Positions 16,307-24,792 of a stretch of DNA of 64,000 nucleotides are shown here, one piece after another (positions within the stretch are counted from its first letter, which is position 1; the number at the start of each line of letters is the position of its first letter). Made by a program: the position numbers and the translations under genes. The stretch comes from Streptomyces gelaticus (lineage in GTDB: Bacteria > Actinomycetota > Actinomycetes > Streptomycetales > Streptomycetaceae): assembly GCF_014649535.1 (NCBI RefSeq), contig NZ_BMTF01000014.1, positions 124,001 to 188,000 on the forward strand. The letters are read 5' to 3'. The notes under the pieces are model-generated. The model had not been told where the DNA came from and did not search any database. It saw only the letters and a list, made by a program, of their open reading frames with translations.

Positions 16307-16984
16307 CTATGCGCCGACGGGCGTGAGGTAGTCGTGGTCCAGCAGCCACTTGACGTTCAGCCGTTGTCCCTCTCCCGGATCGAGGAAGACCGCGTCCAGC
16401 TTGATCTGCTGACCGCCTCCCGGCTGCTCGAACCAGGGGGCGATGCTGCCCTGCCACACCCAGAAGGGCTTGGCCACCTTGTAGACGCGGTAGTCGCAAG
16501 CGACAGCGGCGTCACGGGTGTTGAGGTTCTGCGGCGGCAGCGCGCGCTCCGCGTAGGCGTCCCCGGCAGGTGCCAGGTAGCCGCCGTACTCGGAGCCGAA
16601 GCGGTCCAGGCGCTGGCCCGGACGCAGCTTGGTCGGCTCCTTGTCGATCTGCCCGTTGACCTGGCCGAATCCGTCGTTGGGCGGGTACTTCCAGCTGCCG
16701 GAGTCGGCAGGACCTTCCCAGTACTTCTTGAGGAAGGCCTGCGGGGACAGCGAGCCGGTGCGCTTGTATCCGTTGAGGAGCGGCCCCACGGGGGCCAGCC
16801 GGTTGTTCGGAAGCCACTTGGGGCCGAGCCGGGCATCGCCGCGGAACTCACCGGTGCAGGGCTCGTGGCGGGCCGGGGAGGCGGGAGACCGGTCCTCCGG
16901 CTTCGCCGAGGCACTCGCGGCGGGAGCCGCGATGAGCCCGGCGGTGATGCCGAGCACGGCGAGTACGTTGCGCATGCGGTTCAT
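16307..16984 (-). CDS. Secreted TNT-domain protein, putative NAD+ glycohydrolase
   Basis: 225 aa. Residues 1-27 form a Sec signal peptide (MNRMRNVLAVLGITAGL ... ASASA). The mature part is one TNT domain (tuberculosis necrotizing toxin fold). Conserved blocks are PNDGFGQVNGQ, LRPGQRLDRFGSEYGGYLAP (Arg128 at the catalytic Arg position) and WFEQPGGGQQIKL (Gln187 at the catalytic Gln position). The family hydrolyses NAD+. Because both key residues are present, activity is likely. The small gene downstream probably protects the producer. Substrate organism or role (competition, development) is unknown. Confidence 0.9.
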   Translation of the reverse strand: MNRMRNVLAVLGITAGLIAAPAASASAKPEDRSPASPARHEPCTGEFRGDARLGPKWLPNNRLAPVGPLLNGYKRTGSLSPQAFLKKYWEGPADSGSWKYPPNDGFGQVNGQIDKEPTKLRPGQRLDRFGSEYGGYLAPAGDAYAERALPPQNLNTRDAAVACDYRVYKVAKPFWVWQGSIAPWFEQPGGGQQIKLDAVFLDPGEGQRLNVKWLLDHDYLTPVGA

Positions 16985-17257
16985 TCAGATGTCCCCTCGG
17001 GTACTGAAGATCACTCACGGTAACCGACAAAGAGTAACCGTTCATTCACCCACAGCATCCGCACCGTGCCACGCAAAACCGGCCAACCTGAAGGTCTCCG
17101 CAGTGGCTCCCGCCACGACGAGGAGACCGCCCCTCACCGTCCGCTCCAGCCGTCCGGGCCACATGACCGGGTGGGGGCGAGCCCCGTGGCGATCGCGTCG
17201 GCGCGGGGCGCGGGTGAGGACAAGGCCTGAGGACAAGGCCCGAGGACACTCGACGCA
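16985..17257. other. Intergenic region before the TNT gene
   Basis: Holds the promoter of the TNT unit; no ORF with coding character. The base composition next to the start is unusually A/T-rich for this genome (AAAGAGTAACCGTTCATTC near 17028-17046). Confidence 0.45.
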
Positions 17258-17300
17258 CAGGGCTTGCCGCGCGGTCCGAGGAACTGCACGGCAAGCCCTG
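17258..17300 (-). terminator. Terminator-like hairpin after the Clp gene
   Basis: CAGGGCTTGCCG (17258-17269) pairs perfectly with CGGCAAGCCCTG (17289-17300), 19-base loop, 20 bp past the Clp ATPase stop. Confidence 0.7.
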
Positions 17301-17319
17301 CGGGCCGGGGCGGCGGGGA

Positions 17320-19842
17320 CTATGGCTGTTCGTCAGCGGCCGTCTCGGCCTCGGCAGAGGTCTCCGGGCGGCCGATCGAGCAGACCAGAGCGTTGTCCTT
17401 GACGTCGGCGACGATGGTGTCGCCCGGCTCCGCTTCGTCGCTCAGCAGCAGCAAGGCAATCCGGTTGTCGAGTTCGGTCTGGATCGTGCGGCGCAGCGGG
17501 CGGGCGCCGAACTCAGGCTGGTGGCCGTGTGCGACAAGGAGCTTCTTCGCCGCCTCGGTGACCTCCAGCTCCATGTCCTGGGCCCGCACCCGGCGTTTAC
17601 TGCCGTCCAGCATGAGGTCGACGATGCGGCCGAGGTCGTCCTTGCCCAGGCCGTGAAAGATGATCGTCTCGTCGACGCGGTTGAGGAACTCCGGCGGGAA
17701 GCGGCGCCGCAGGTCGCCCATGAGGTCGTCGCGGATCTCGGAGACGTCGCCCTTGTGGGCGAGGATGCGCTGGGCGCCGATGTTGGACGTCATGATGACG
17801 ACGGTGTGGCGGAAGTCCACCGTCCGTCCCTGCGCGTCGGTCAGGCGTCCGTCGTCGAGGACCTGCAGCAGCGTGTTGAAGACATCGGGGTGGGCCTTCT
17901 CCACCTCGTCGAACAGGAGCACGCTGTACGGCTGTCGGCGTACCTTCTCCGTCAGCTGGCCTGCCTCCTCGTGGCCGATGTATCCGGGAGGTGCGCCGAC
18001 GAGCCGCGAGGCGGTGTGCTTCTCCTGGAACTCGCTCATGTCGAAGCGGGCCATGCGGTTCTCGTCGCCGAACAGCAACTCGGCCAGCGCCTTGGCGAGT
18101 TCGGTCTTCCCCACACCGGTGGGTCCGAGGAAGAGAAACGAGCCGACAGGTCGATCGGGGTCGCCCATTCCCGCCCGGTTGCGGCGCACCGCCTGCGCGA
18201 TCGCGGTGACCGCCTCGTCCTGGCCGACCACCCGGGAGTGCAGGGCGTCCTCCAGTTTGAGGAGCTTCTCCTTCTCGCTGGCGGTGAGCTGCGTGACCGG
18301 GATGCCGGTGCGGCGGGAGACGACATCGGCGATGTCGGCGGTGGTGACGTCCATGACGCCCTCACGGCGTTCTTCGATTCCCGCGAGCTCGGCCTCGGTC
18401 TCCGCGATCTGCGCCTTCAGCCCGGCGGCCTTCTCGAAGTCCTCGGACGCGACCGCCTCGTCCTGCTCCCGCTTCAGCTTGGCGAGTGTGTCCTCGCGGG
18501 AGACGACTTCGGTGGACCTGCCGAGCGAGCGCAGCCGGACCCTGGCGCCCGCCTGGTCCATGAGGTCGATGGCCTTGTCCGGCAGGAAGCGGTCGCTGAT
18601 GTAGCGCTCGGAAAGCTCGGCCGCCGCCACCAGGGCATCATCGGCGAAGCGGACCTGGTGGTGGGCCTCGTAGGAGTCGCGCAGACCCTCCAGGATCTGA
18701 ATGGTCTCCTCGACCGTCGGCTCGGGCACCATGACGGGCTGGAATCGGCGTTCCAGTGCGGCGTCCTTCTCGATGTGTTTGCGGTATTCGTCGATGGTCG
18801 TGGCTCCGACGACATGCAACTCACCACGTGCCAGCGCGGGTTTGAGCATGTTGCCCGCGTCCATCGCGCCCTCACCGGATGCCCCGGCGCCGACCACGGT
18901 GTGCAGCTCGTCGATGAACAGGATCGTCGAATCAGCGGCCGCGCTGACCTCGTCGATGACGTTCTTGAGCCGTTCCTCGAACTGGCCCCGGTACTGGGAG
19001 CCCGCCACCAGGCCGGAGAGGTCCAGGGCGATCACCCGTTTGCCCTTGAGGGTACGGGGGACGTCCCCGGCCACGACGCGCTGGGCGATTCCCTCCACGA
19101 TCGCGGTCTTGCCCACACCGGGCTCACCGATCAGGACGGGGTTGTTCTTGGAGCGCCGGGAGAGGACCTCGACGGTCTGCTCGATCTCCTCGGCCCGACC
19201 GACGACGGGGTCGAGCTTCCCGGCCTTCGCCTCCTCGGTCAGATCGCGCCCGTACTGGTCGAGGGTCGGGGTGTCACTGGTGCTCACCGCCGGGGTACCG
19301 TCGGCCCTACCCGCGTTGTCGGCCTCGCGGCGCAGCTTGCCGGTGTCCGTGCCGTACGCGCCGAGCAGTCTGGCCGCACCGGAAACCTGGGCGTCCAGCA
19401 GCGCGCCGAGGATGTGCTCCGGTCCGATGTAGGAGACTCCGGCCGCCTGGGAACGCTCGTAGGCCTGGAGCAGTACGCGTTTGGCGGCGGGCGTCAGGCT
19501 CGGCTCCGCGGACGGGGTGGCGCTCTCCCCCGGCAGGATCTCCGCGATCCGTTTGCCCAGATCGTCGGGGTCCGCCCCGGCCTGTGCGAGCAGGGCTCGG
19601 GCCGGGTCCACCTGGGTGGCGGCCCACAGCAGGTGCTCGGTGTCCAGGTCCCGGCTGCCGTCGTCGGTCGCGCGTGTGGTCGCCCGGCCTATCAGCTCGC
19701 GGGCCGACTCGGTGAGCAGCCGCCCGATGGGGACCCGCTGCACCTGTGGCGGTGAGGACGCCGGGGACATCCCGAAGAACCGGTTGAGCATTTCCGAGAA
19801 CGGGTCCGGGCCGCCGAAGGAGCCGAAGGAGGACATGGTCAT
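17320..19842 (-). CDS. Hsp100/Clp AAA+ protein, ClpC-like middle domain without ClpP loop
   Basis: 840 aa. N-domain repeats occupy about residues 35-165. D1 has Walker A GEPGVGKT and D2 has GPTGVGKT; FIDELHTV and LLFDEVEKAHP are the Walker B motifs. The middle region is short, with a UVR-like helix (DEAVASEDFEKAAGLKAQIA), as in ClpC, not the long ClpB coiled coil. After MTSNIGAQ no hydrophobic-Gly-hydrophobic tripeptide (VGF/IGL) is seen, so ClpP docking looks absent. It probably acts as a disaggregase or unfoldase. ATG 19842 is chosen, weak SD GGACGG; GTG 19848 is possible. Single gene. Confidence 0.92.
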   Translation of the reverse strand: MTMSSFGSFGGPDPFSEMLNRFFGMSPASSPPQVQRVPIGRLLTESARELIGRATTRATDDGSRDLDTEHLLWAATQVDPARALLAQAGADPDDLGKRIAEILPGESATPSAEPSLTPAAKRVLLQAYERSQAAGVSYIGPEHILGALLDAQVSGAARLLGAYGTDTGKLRREADNAGRADGTPAVSTSDTPTLDQYGRDLTEEAKAGKLDPVVGRAEEIEQTVEVLSRRSKNNPVLIGEPGVGKTAIVEGIAQRVVAGDVPRTLKGKRVIALDLSGLVAGSQYRGQFEERLKNVIDEVSAAADSTILFIDELHTVVGAGASGEGAMDAGNMLKPALARGELHVVGATTIDEYRKHIEKDAALERRFQPVMVPEPTVEETIQILEGLRDSYEAHHQVRFADDALVAAAELSERYISDRFLPDKAIDLMDQAGARVRLRSLGRSTEVVSREDTLAKLKREQDEAVASEDFEKAAGLKAQIAETEAELAGIEERREGVMDVTTADIADVVSRRTGIPVTQLTASEKEKLLKLEDALHSRVVGQDEAVTAIAQAVRRNRAGMGDPDRPVGSFLFLGPTGVGKTELAKALAELLFGDENRMARFDMSEFQEKHTASRLVGAPPGYIGHEEAGQLTEKVRRQPYSVLLFDEVEKAHPDVFNTLLQVLDDGRLTDAQGRTVDFRHTVVIMTSNIGAQRILAHKGDVSEIRDDLMGDLRRRFPPEFLNRVDETIIFHGLGKDDLGRIVDLMLDGSKRRVRAQDMELEVTEAAKKLLVAHGHQPEFGARPLRRTIQTELDNRIALLLLSDEAEPGDTIVADVKDNALVCSIGRPETSAEAETAADEQP

Positions 19843-20019
19843 GGTCACCGTCCAGTGAGTGCGGGTGGGGCGCGTGGAATGGCCGGCCGGGGTCGCCCTG
19901 CGCCGGACACGGACGTGGGGTGCCCGGGGCCCACGGTCCACCGGGCTCGCCTCGTGGCCCCCATGGGCAAGTGGTTTCACTAGACCAACCCCCACCCCGT
20001 CACGCAACGGCGCGGATGC

Positions 20020-20289
20020 TCACGCGCCGTCCTCGACCAGCACACACCACGGCGTCACTGACTTACCGGCCCGGTGACCGACCCGCCGGAAGTACGCCGA
20101 TCGGGTGACACCCGGCCCGGTCACCCGGTCGGGTCCGGCACCCACGTGCCGCAACGGATGCGTCCGCCAGGACTCGCTCCATGAGCGATCAGCCGGGATC
20201 ACCGCGTCCACTCCGACGCATATCCGCTCACTGTCCACGAGGACTCCGTCCCGGTCGAAGATCACCAGTTCGGCAGGGAGGCGCTTCAT
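20020..20289 (-). pseudogene. HAD-superfamily hydrolase, N-terminal remnant
   Basis: ATG 20289 gives MKRLPAELVIFDRDGVLVDS, continuing ERICVGVDAVI, the nucleophile motif of beta-phosphoglucomutase-like HAD enzymes (DxDGVLVDSE). After about 31 residues the similarity is lost, and the frame ends at 20020 without cap domain, motif II, III or IV. A usual family member is 210-230 aa. It is a decayed or deleted gene. Confidence 0.7.
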
Positions 20290-20572
20290 GGGCGACAGCC
20301 CAGTACCTCTCCCGTCCGTTGCCCGGCGTACAGTTTCGGACATGCGAGGGGTGGCCCCGTCCCCTACCCGGGCTGCGTGTTCATGACTCCGCGCTCGGCA
20401 AGCACCTCGCGTCCGCCGCGTGCACGCCGCCCTGGCGGCCTTGTAGCTGACGCGCCGTCATATCAACAGTGACCTTCACCTCGTCGCGTTCTATTTCCGG
20501 ATTTCTACGTGCTTGTCTGTGTCATACGCCACGCTGGACACATACCGCCCAACACCGGCTTGGAGGCCAGTA
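20290..20572. other. Intergenic region before the coiled-coil protein gene
   Basis: No coding sequence supported. An A/T-rich stretch (TTCTATTTCCGGATTTCTACG, about 20489-20509) may contain the promoter for the gene at 20573. Confidence 0.35.
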
Positions 20573-21286
20573 GTGGACGCCCAGGACCTCGCACAGCTCG
20601 CCGACAAAGAGTTCGAGCAGATGCTCACCTCGAACATCCACCCGCCCACCCGCGACGCCAGAACGTGGGCGGCGATCACCCACCCCGACAACCTGCCGCG
20701 GGCCCGGAGGATCCTCACGCATGTACACGAACGGACCGCGAGCGTCCTGAGGCGCCGGAAGACCGAGCGCGAGGAATTCCGCGTCCAGTGCTTTGCCCGG
20801 GGCGAGGCGGGCAAGCGTGAATGGTTCGCCACCCGGGCCGACTTCGAATCGCTGCGCCGCCGCACGGCCAATTTTCACCAGCGGGTCCAGCGGGCCATCA
20901 CCGAGCTGGGCCAGGAGCAGCGGAATGTGAACCGCGCGCAGAGCCACAACGCCGGGCAGCAGAGCCGGGAGACGCTCCGTGAGCTTGCCGTCGCCGTGCA
21001 GCGCCACCAGGCCGTTCATGCCCGCAACGGCGGCGGTGCCGAGCAGGTCGACCACGAGCTGTGGCAGCATCTCGACCGGCTGACCGTGCCCACCGGCCCC
21101 GGCCAGCATCCGACGACGCTCCGCACGATGCTCAACATCTACTGGACCGACGCGAGGCCGCTCGACGACGATCCGGGGCGCCGGACACAGACCGAGCACG
21201 TCACCGCTTCCCCGGATACCGCCACGGCCCACCCCAGTGTTCCGCAGGCCCGGCGCGTCCCGGACCAGGAAGACCTCACAGCGTAG
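20573..21286 (+). CDS. Hypothetical helical/coiled-coil protein
   Basis: 237 aa, not recognised. GTG 20573 is preferred because GGAGG lies six bases upstream; a TTG at 20513 in the same frame lacks an SD. The sequence is charged and helical throughout (DLAQLADKEFEQML; RRKTEREEFRVQCFARGE; FHQRVQRAITELGQEQRNVN), with a coiled-coil-prone centre and a disordered Pro/Thr tail. No signal peptide or TM segment. Isolated gene between two decayed loci. No role can be assigned. Confidence 0.7.
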   Translation: MDAQDLAQLADKEFEQMLTSNIHPPTRDARTWAAITHPDNLPRARRILTHVHERTASVLRRRKTEREEFRVQCFARGEAGKREWFATRADFESLRRRTANFHQRVQRAITELGQEQRNVNRAQSHNAGQQSRETLRELAVAVQRHQAVHARNGGGAEQVDHELWQHLDRLTVPTGPGQHPTTLRTMLNIYWTDARPLDDDPGRRTQTEHVTASPDTATAHPSVPQARRVPDQEDLTA

Positions 21287-21424
21287 ACGCTCCCTCTCCG
21301 CTGCCGGGGCTTTCCCGTTGCGCGAACCAGGTTCGCCGACCCGTGAGCCAAAGGAAAAGATGCCGGACGACCGGGAGTTGGCCGAGGTGAGGCGCAGCGA
21401 CATCCGGGGTCCCCCGCCGGCCGC
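21287..21424. other. Gap right of the coiled-coil gene
   Basis: No gene seen. The minus-strand frame carrying the LPMO remnant stays open here but loses family similarity. Confidence 0.3.
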
Positions 21425-21562
21425 GAGAGCTGTGTTCCACACCGCGAGGACCTTCTGCCTGCCCGTCAGACTGTCGAAGTCGACCTGGTGGGTGACCGTG
21501 GCGCCGGGCTGCGCGCCGTGGTCGTCGAACTCGGCGAACTTCTGTCCGCACTTGGACCAGAC
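21425..21562 (-). pseudogene. Remnant of an AA10 lytic polysaccharide monooxygenase
   Basis: Minus-strand reading AEFDDHGAQPGATVTHQVDF, then DSLTGRQKVLAVWN matches the C-terminal part of Streptomyces AA10 LPMOs (xDHGAQPxxxVTHxV ... TGRxxxLAVWNIADTxNAFYxCVDV). After WN the sequence diverges and the final Cys/Phe block is absent. No His-1 signal-peptide region precedes it. It is therefore a fragment of a lost chitin- or cellulose-active enzyme. The match is about 35 residues and judged by eye. Confidence 0.45.
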
Positions 21563-21846
21563 CATGCCCAACGACGCTTCCGCGTCAAGGTGTCGGGTCG
21601 GCACACACGGCCGCGGTGCGGTCCGGCCGTGCGCCGGGCGTACGGCGCCTCGGGCGCGCTCGTCTCCTCGTCGCAGGGCCGAGGCGCGGCATACCCTCCC
21701 GACCGCACTGTGCCGGAATCCGTGGTGCGGCGCCGACCGTTCCCGCCCCCGACGCGCAGGTACGCCATGGCCTCCCGGCCCACTCCGTCACCCGGCCCGT
21801 CCGGTTCCGCCGGGCGCGGCCGCGCCGGGCCCCGCTCAGCGGTGCG
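21563..21846. other. No gene seen between LPMO remnant and DinB gene
   Basis: Frames here are Arg/Pro-rich and lack RBS or family pattern. Confidence 0.35.
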
Positions 21847-22362
21847 TCATCCGCCCGTCACACCGTCGACGCGCTCGCGCACCAGGTCGGCGTGGCCGGT
21901 GTGGCGCGCGTACTCGGAGATCAGGTGCAGATGGATCATCCGCAGTGAGTACTCCTCGCCGCCATGGACGAAGGTGTCGTCCAGCGAGGCACCTGCGACG
22001 ATCTCGTCCGCGAGCCGGCTCTCCTCGACGAGGCGGGCGTAGTCCTCGGCCGCGCGGGCCGGGTCCAGGTCCTCGAAGTCCGCGTCCTTGCCCTTCTCCG
22101 GGTCGTACATCGGGTCGAACCGCTGGCCGGCGAACCGCTCCCGGAACCAGACGCGTTCGACCTTCGCCATGTGGCGGATCAGCCCGAGAAGGGTGAGGTT
22201 CGACGGGGGTACGGTCCGTTCGGCGAGCTGTTCCCCGGTCAGGCCCGCGCACTTGTGCAGCAGGGAGCTGCGGAACCAGGCGAGATAGCCGGTGAGCATC
22301 TCGCGCTCGCCGGCAACCAGGGAACCGGGGGTGCGCGTCACGTCGGGTGCTGTCCATGTCAT
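21847..22362 (-). CDS. DinB family protein (DUF664)
   Basis: 171 aa, four-helix bundle. It opens with EREMLTGYLAWFRSSLLHKC and has the metal-binding His pattern in LGLIRHMAKVERVWFRERF and EYSLRMIHLHLISEYARHTGHADLVRE. The last block is the DinB signature HxxxE-xxRHxGHxD. Such proteins are putative thiol (bacillithiol/mycothiol)-dependent transferases or hydrolases. Start ATG 22362. It stands alone on the minus strand, 42 bp upstream of the next gene's end. Confidence 0.93.
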   Translation of the reverse strand: MTWTAPDVTRTPGSLVAGEREMLTGYLAWFRSSLLHKCAGLTGEQLAERTVPPSNLTLLGLIRHMAKVERVWFRERFAGQRFDPMYDPEKGKDADFEDLDPARAAEDYARLVEESRLADEIVAGASLDDTFVHGGEEYSLRMIHLHLISEYARHTGHADLVRERVDGVTGG

Positions 22363-22404
22363 GGCGTGATCATGCCTCGTCCGCGAGGGAACCGGACAGG
22401 GATT

Positions 22405-23181
22405 TCACATGCCGTCGGCGGTCTCGTCCGGCCATGTGGTCGTGGTGGATGTGGTGACGGACGTGGCCACCCCGAGCACCAGGAACAGGACGAGCAGCCC
22501 TTTGCCCGCACCGCTCAGGAGAAGGGGCCGCGTGGCGGAACGCGTCTGCCGCTGCGTCACGGAGAGGTCGTCGTCGCCGAAGAAGCCCTTGGGGTAGGCC
22601 GGGGTGAGCAGCAGGACGTACGCGCTGAAGCGCATCCCGTAGCGGAGCACGGCGGCCGTGGCCTCGAAGAGGGGGCGGGGCATGCGTCCCAGGATCAGGG
22701 TGACCAGCCACCAGACGATCGCCACCGCCCACCACCCGGAGAGGGCGAGACTCTGCACGACGGCCGCCGGAATCATCAGGATCAGGCGGAAGAAGACAGC
22801 CAGGCGGTTGAGACCGGTGGGCCTGACCTCGATCCGGACCGGGTAGTCCGGTGGCGGGTCCAGGGCGAACGGCGGATAGCGGTCCACGAGCAGCATGCTG
22901 CTCGCGCCGACGCGTACCTGGTAGCCGAGGTATCCGGCGAGGAAGCGGAAGACCGGTTCGGGCAGCCGGCCCAGGAACAGCGCGGCGAACCAGCCCGCGA
23001 CGACGGCCACCGCGGCCGCGATGTCCAGGAGGAACAGCACGACGAAGTGCGGGATCAGAAGGAGCAGCCGTACCAGCACGGTGAGCCGACGCTGCTGCGG
23101 CGGTTCGACGATGTCCAGCACGGGCAGCCACTCGCCGACGGTCCATGCCCTCGGACCCGGACTCCACTGGGCGTCAGCCAT
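22405..23181 (-). CDS. DUF4389 integral membrane protein
   Basis: 258 aa. ATG 23181 follows GAGGAGCGAC, a strong RBS, and gives MADAQWSPGPRAW. Three hydrophobic regions are seen: VLVRLLLLIPHFVVLFLLDI with AAVAVVAGWFAALFLG, then FFRLILMIPAAVVQSLAL with WWAVAIVWWLVTLILG, and a C-terminal GLLVLFLVLGVATSV. The duplicated pattern (LxRLxLxIPH ... FLGRLPEPVFRFLAGYLGYQVRV; LGRMPRPLFEATAAVLRYGMRF) is DUF4389. Membrane role unknown. Confidence 0.9.
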   Translation of the reverse strand: MADAQWSPGPRAWTVGEWLPVLDIVEPPQQRRLTVLVRLLLLIPHFVVLFLLDIAAAVAVVAGWFAALFLGRLPEPVFRFLAGYLGYQVRVGASSMLLVDRYPPFALDPPPDYPVRIEVRPTGLNRLAVFFRLILMIPAAVVQSLALSGWWAVAIVWWLVTLILGRMPRPLFEATAAVLRYGMRFSAYVLLLTPAYPKGFFGDDDLSVTQRQTRSATRPLLLSGAGKGLLVLFLVLGVATSVTTSTTTTWPDETADGM

Positions 23182-23374
23182 GTCGCTCCTCGTCGGCGGG
23201 TGATGTGTGCGCCGTCGGCGTGTACGGCGCCTCCCCACGCTGGGCCGGACGGGGGCGCCCCGCAAACGGCGACGGTCCGGCCGGGTGTCCCGGCGCGTGG
23301 CGACAGGGCCGGTCGGCGCGCCGTGCGGGCCGCGAGTGGCTGCCGACGGCGTGGCTCGAACCGAGAATGCAGGC

Positions 23375-24049
23375 GTGTCCACTCCCATGCGCCCCTCCGT
23401 TCCCGCCCGCGGTGCCGGGCTCGATCCACGGGGCGAATGGTCCCTGCTACTGCTGTCCGCCGCTTCCGGGGCGGCCGACGCGTTTGTCTTCATCTGTGTC
23501 GGCCAGGTGTTCGCCGGGGTGATGACCGGGAATCTGGTGCTGCTCGGCGCCGCTGCCGCCGGCGGCGGAGAGCACGGGGTGGCGCTGCGGGTGATCACCT
23601 CGCTGGCCTCCTACGGCATCGGTGTCGCCTGCGGTGCCTGGATGAACGAGCGGCTGCGGTGGTCACTGCCGTTGATGCTGCTGATCGAGACGGCCCTGCT
23701 GGCGGCGGGGGCCGTACTGTGGGCGCTGGGCCTGATCACTTCCGACGGGGACCGGCTGGGACTGCTGGTGCTGCTCGCCGTGGCCATGGGCATCCAGGGC
23801 CGGATCCGGGCGACACCCACGAATTACTTCACCGGCACGCTCACGGCCCTCGTCGGGAGGGCGGCACTGCGGTCGTGGGAGGAGGGGGACCACTGGGTGG
23901 CCGGCAGGCTGATCGCGGTCGTGGTGGGCGCGGCCGTGACGGCGCTGGCCGTACGTCTGTGGCCGGACGCGGCAGCTGCGGTGGCCGTGGTGCCGGCGGC
24001 GGGCGCGCTGCTGGTCGAGACCTCGTGCCGGCGGCGGGCGCGGGATTGA
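23375..24049 (+). CDS. DUF1275 (YoaK family) membrane protein
   Basis: 224 aa from GTG 23375. Six predicted TM segments, with the family opening SAASGAADAFVFICVGQVFAG followed by VMTGNLVLLG, and the mid-protein GIQGRIRATPTNYFTGTLTAL (family pattern QNxxxRxxxxxxxTTxxTGxLT). YoaK-type proteins are uncharacterised transporters or small-molecule binders. It is divergent from the DUF4389 gene, 193 bp between starts. ATG 23387 is an alternative start. Confidence 0.9.
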   Translation: MSTPMRPSVPARGAGLDPRGEWSLLLLSAASGAADAFVFICVGQVFAGVMTGNLVLLGAAAAGGGEHGVALRVITSLASYGIGVACGAWMNERLRWSLPLMLLIETALLAAGAVLWALGLITSDGDRLGLLVLLAVAMGIQGRIRATPTNYFTGTLTALVGRAALRSWEEGDHWVAGRLIAVVVGAAVTALAVRLWPDAAAAVAVVPAAGALLVETSCRRRARD

Positions 24050-24077
24050 CCGCGACGGAGCCCGGGGGCAGAGGAAA

Positions 24078-24110
24078 GCCCCGGCCGGATCGGGGGAATC
24101 CAGCCGGGGC
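24078..24110 (+). terminator. Hairpin after the DUF1275 gene
   Basis: GCCCCGGC (24078-24085) pairs with GCCGGGGC (24103-24110), 17-base loop, 29 bp past the stop. Confidence 0.5.
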
Positions 24111-24238
24111 GGCTTGCGGGTGGGCGCGGTGCGCGACATCCACATATAGGTGAACGATAAACCACTGTTTCCCGTTCCCGGAAACGCGCACCCCGCACTG
24201 TGATCCATGGCACGGAACGGAGCCTTCCGGCTCCCCGG

Positions 24239-24403
24239 TCAGCGCTCCTCGCGGAAGAGGACGTGCTGCCCCACCGCGGGATCGAACTTGCGCAGCACCA
24301 GCCGGTCCGGATTGTTACGACGGCTCTTGCGGGTGACATAGCTCTGCCCGGTTCCGGCCGTCGACCGGAGCGTCACCACGGGGCGGGTTTCACTGCGGGC
24401 CAT
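24239..24403 (-). CDS. rpmG: 50S ribosomal protein L33, zinc-free paralogue
   Basis: 54 aa. The pattern VTLRSTAGTGQSYVTRKSRR, then NNPDRLVLRKFDP is bacterial L33. No Cys is present, so this is the C-minus form that does not bind zinc. In Streptomyces such paralogues replace Zn-containing ribosomal proteins under zinc starvation and are usually repressed by Zur. A degenerate Zur-like site lies 40 bp upstream (24443-24457). ATG 24403; monocistronic. Confidence 0.95.
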   Translation of the reverse strand: MARSETRPVVTLRSTAGTGQSYVTRKSRRNNPDRLVLRKFDPAVGQHVLFREER

Positions 24404-24442
24404 TGACGCCTCCACACTCTTGTGCCGACCCCATCCTCCCGA

Positions 24443-24457
24443 TGGGAATGGGTTTCG
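24443..24457. promoter_or_regulatory. Weak candidate Zur box upstream of rpmG
   Basis: TGGGAATGGGTTTCG matches 10 of 15 positions of the TGAAAATGATTTTCA-type Zur consensus, in the leader or promoter of the cysteine-free L33 gene. The match is partial. Confidence 0.35.
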
Positions 24458-24551
24458 TTTTCGTTCTGCCGATGCAACGCGGCGGGCCACGGCCGCATTC
24501 CCGCTGCGCACCCCCGTACGTCCCGCATATGCCGTGCCCGAACCGGGCGCG

Positions 24552-24612
24552 TGACGCAAGAACGGCGCGTGCGGGCGCACAACCGTCCGCACACGCCGGA
24601 TGGCTTGCGTCA
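24552..24612. repeat. 61-bp two-tier inverted repeat upstream of the PP2C gene
   Basis: TGACGCAAG (24552-24560) pairs with CTTGCGTCA (24604-24612). Inside, GGCGCGTGCGG (24564-24574) pairs with CCGCACACGCC (24587-24597), one mismatch. It lies between the divergent rpmG and phosphatase genes, so it is not a 3' terminator of either. Confidence 0.7.
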
Positions 24613-24792
24613 ACGTCCGCAGACAGCAAAGCTGTTCGACCGATCGACGCCCTGCGCAGCCTGTGGCACATGCCAGAAGCAACAACGCATCGAGTGTTGC
24701 CAAATCCCTTACGGGTCCTCGTCGGCTGTGCGACAGTCGTCCTCGGTCCACCTTTCAGACCTGGTCGTACCGCGCCTGTATCGGAGTACGAG

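Noticed and set aside
17521..19755. A 744-codon plus-strand frame
   Set aside because: Mirror of the Clp ATPase gene; Leu/Gly/Asp-rich without fold pattern.
24403..24792. Upstream extension of the PP2C phosphatase to 24403
   Set aside because: The extension crosses the rpmG promoter and a large hairpin and has no domain; ATG 24793 has an RBS.
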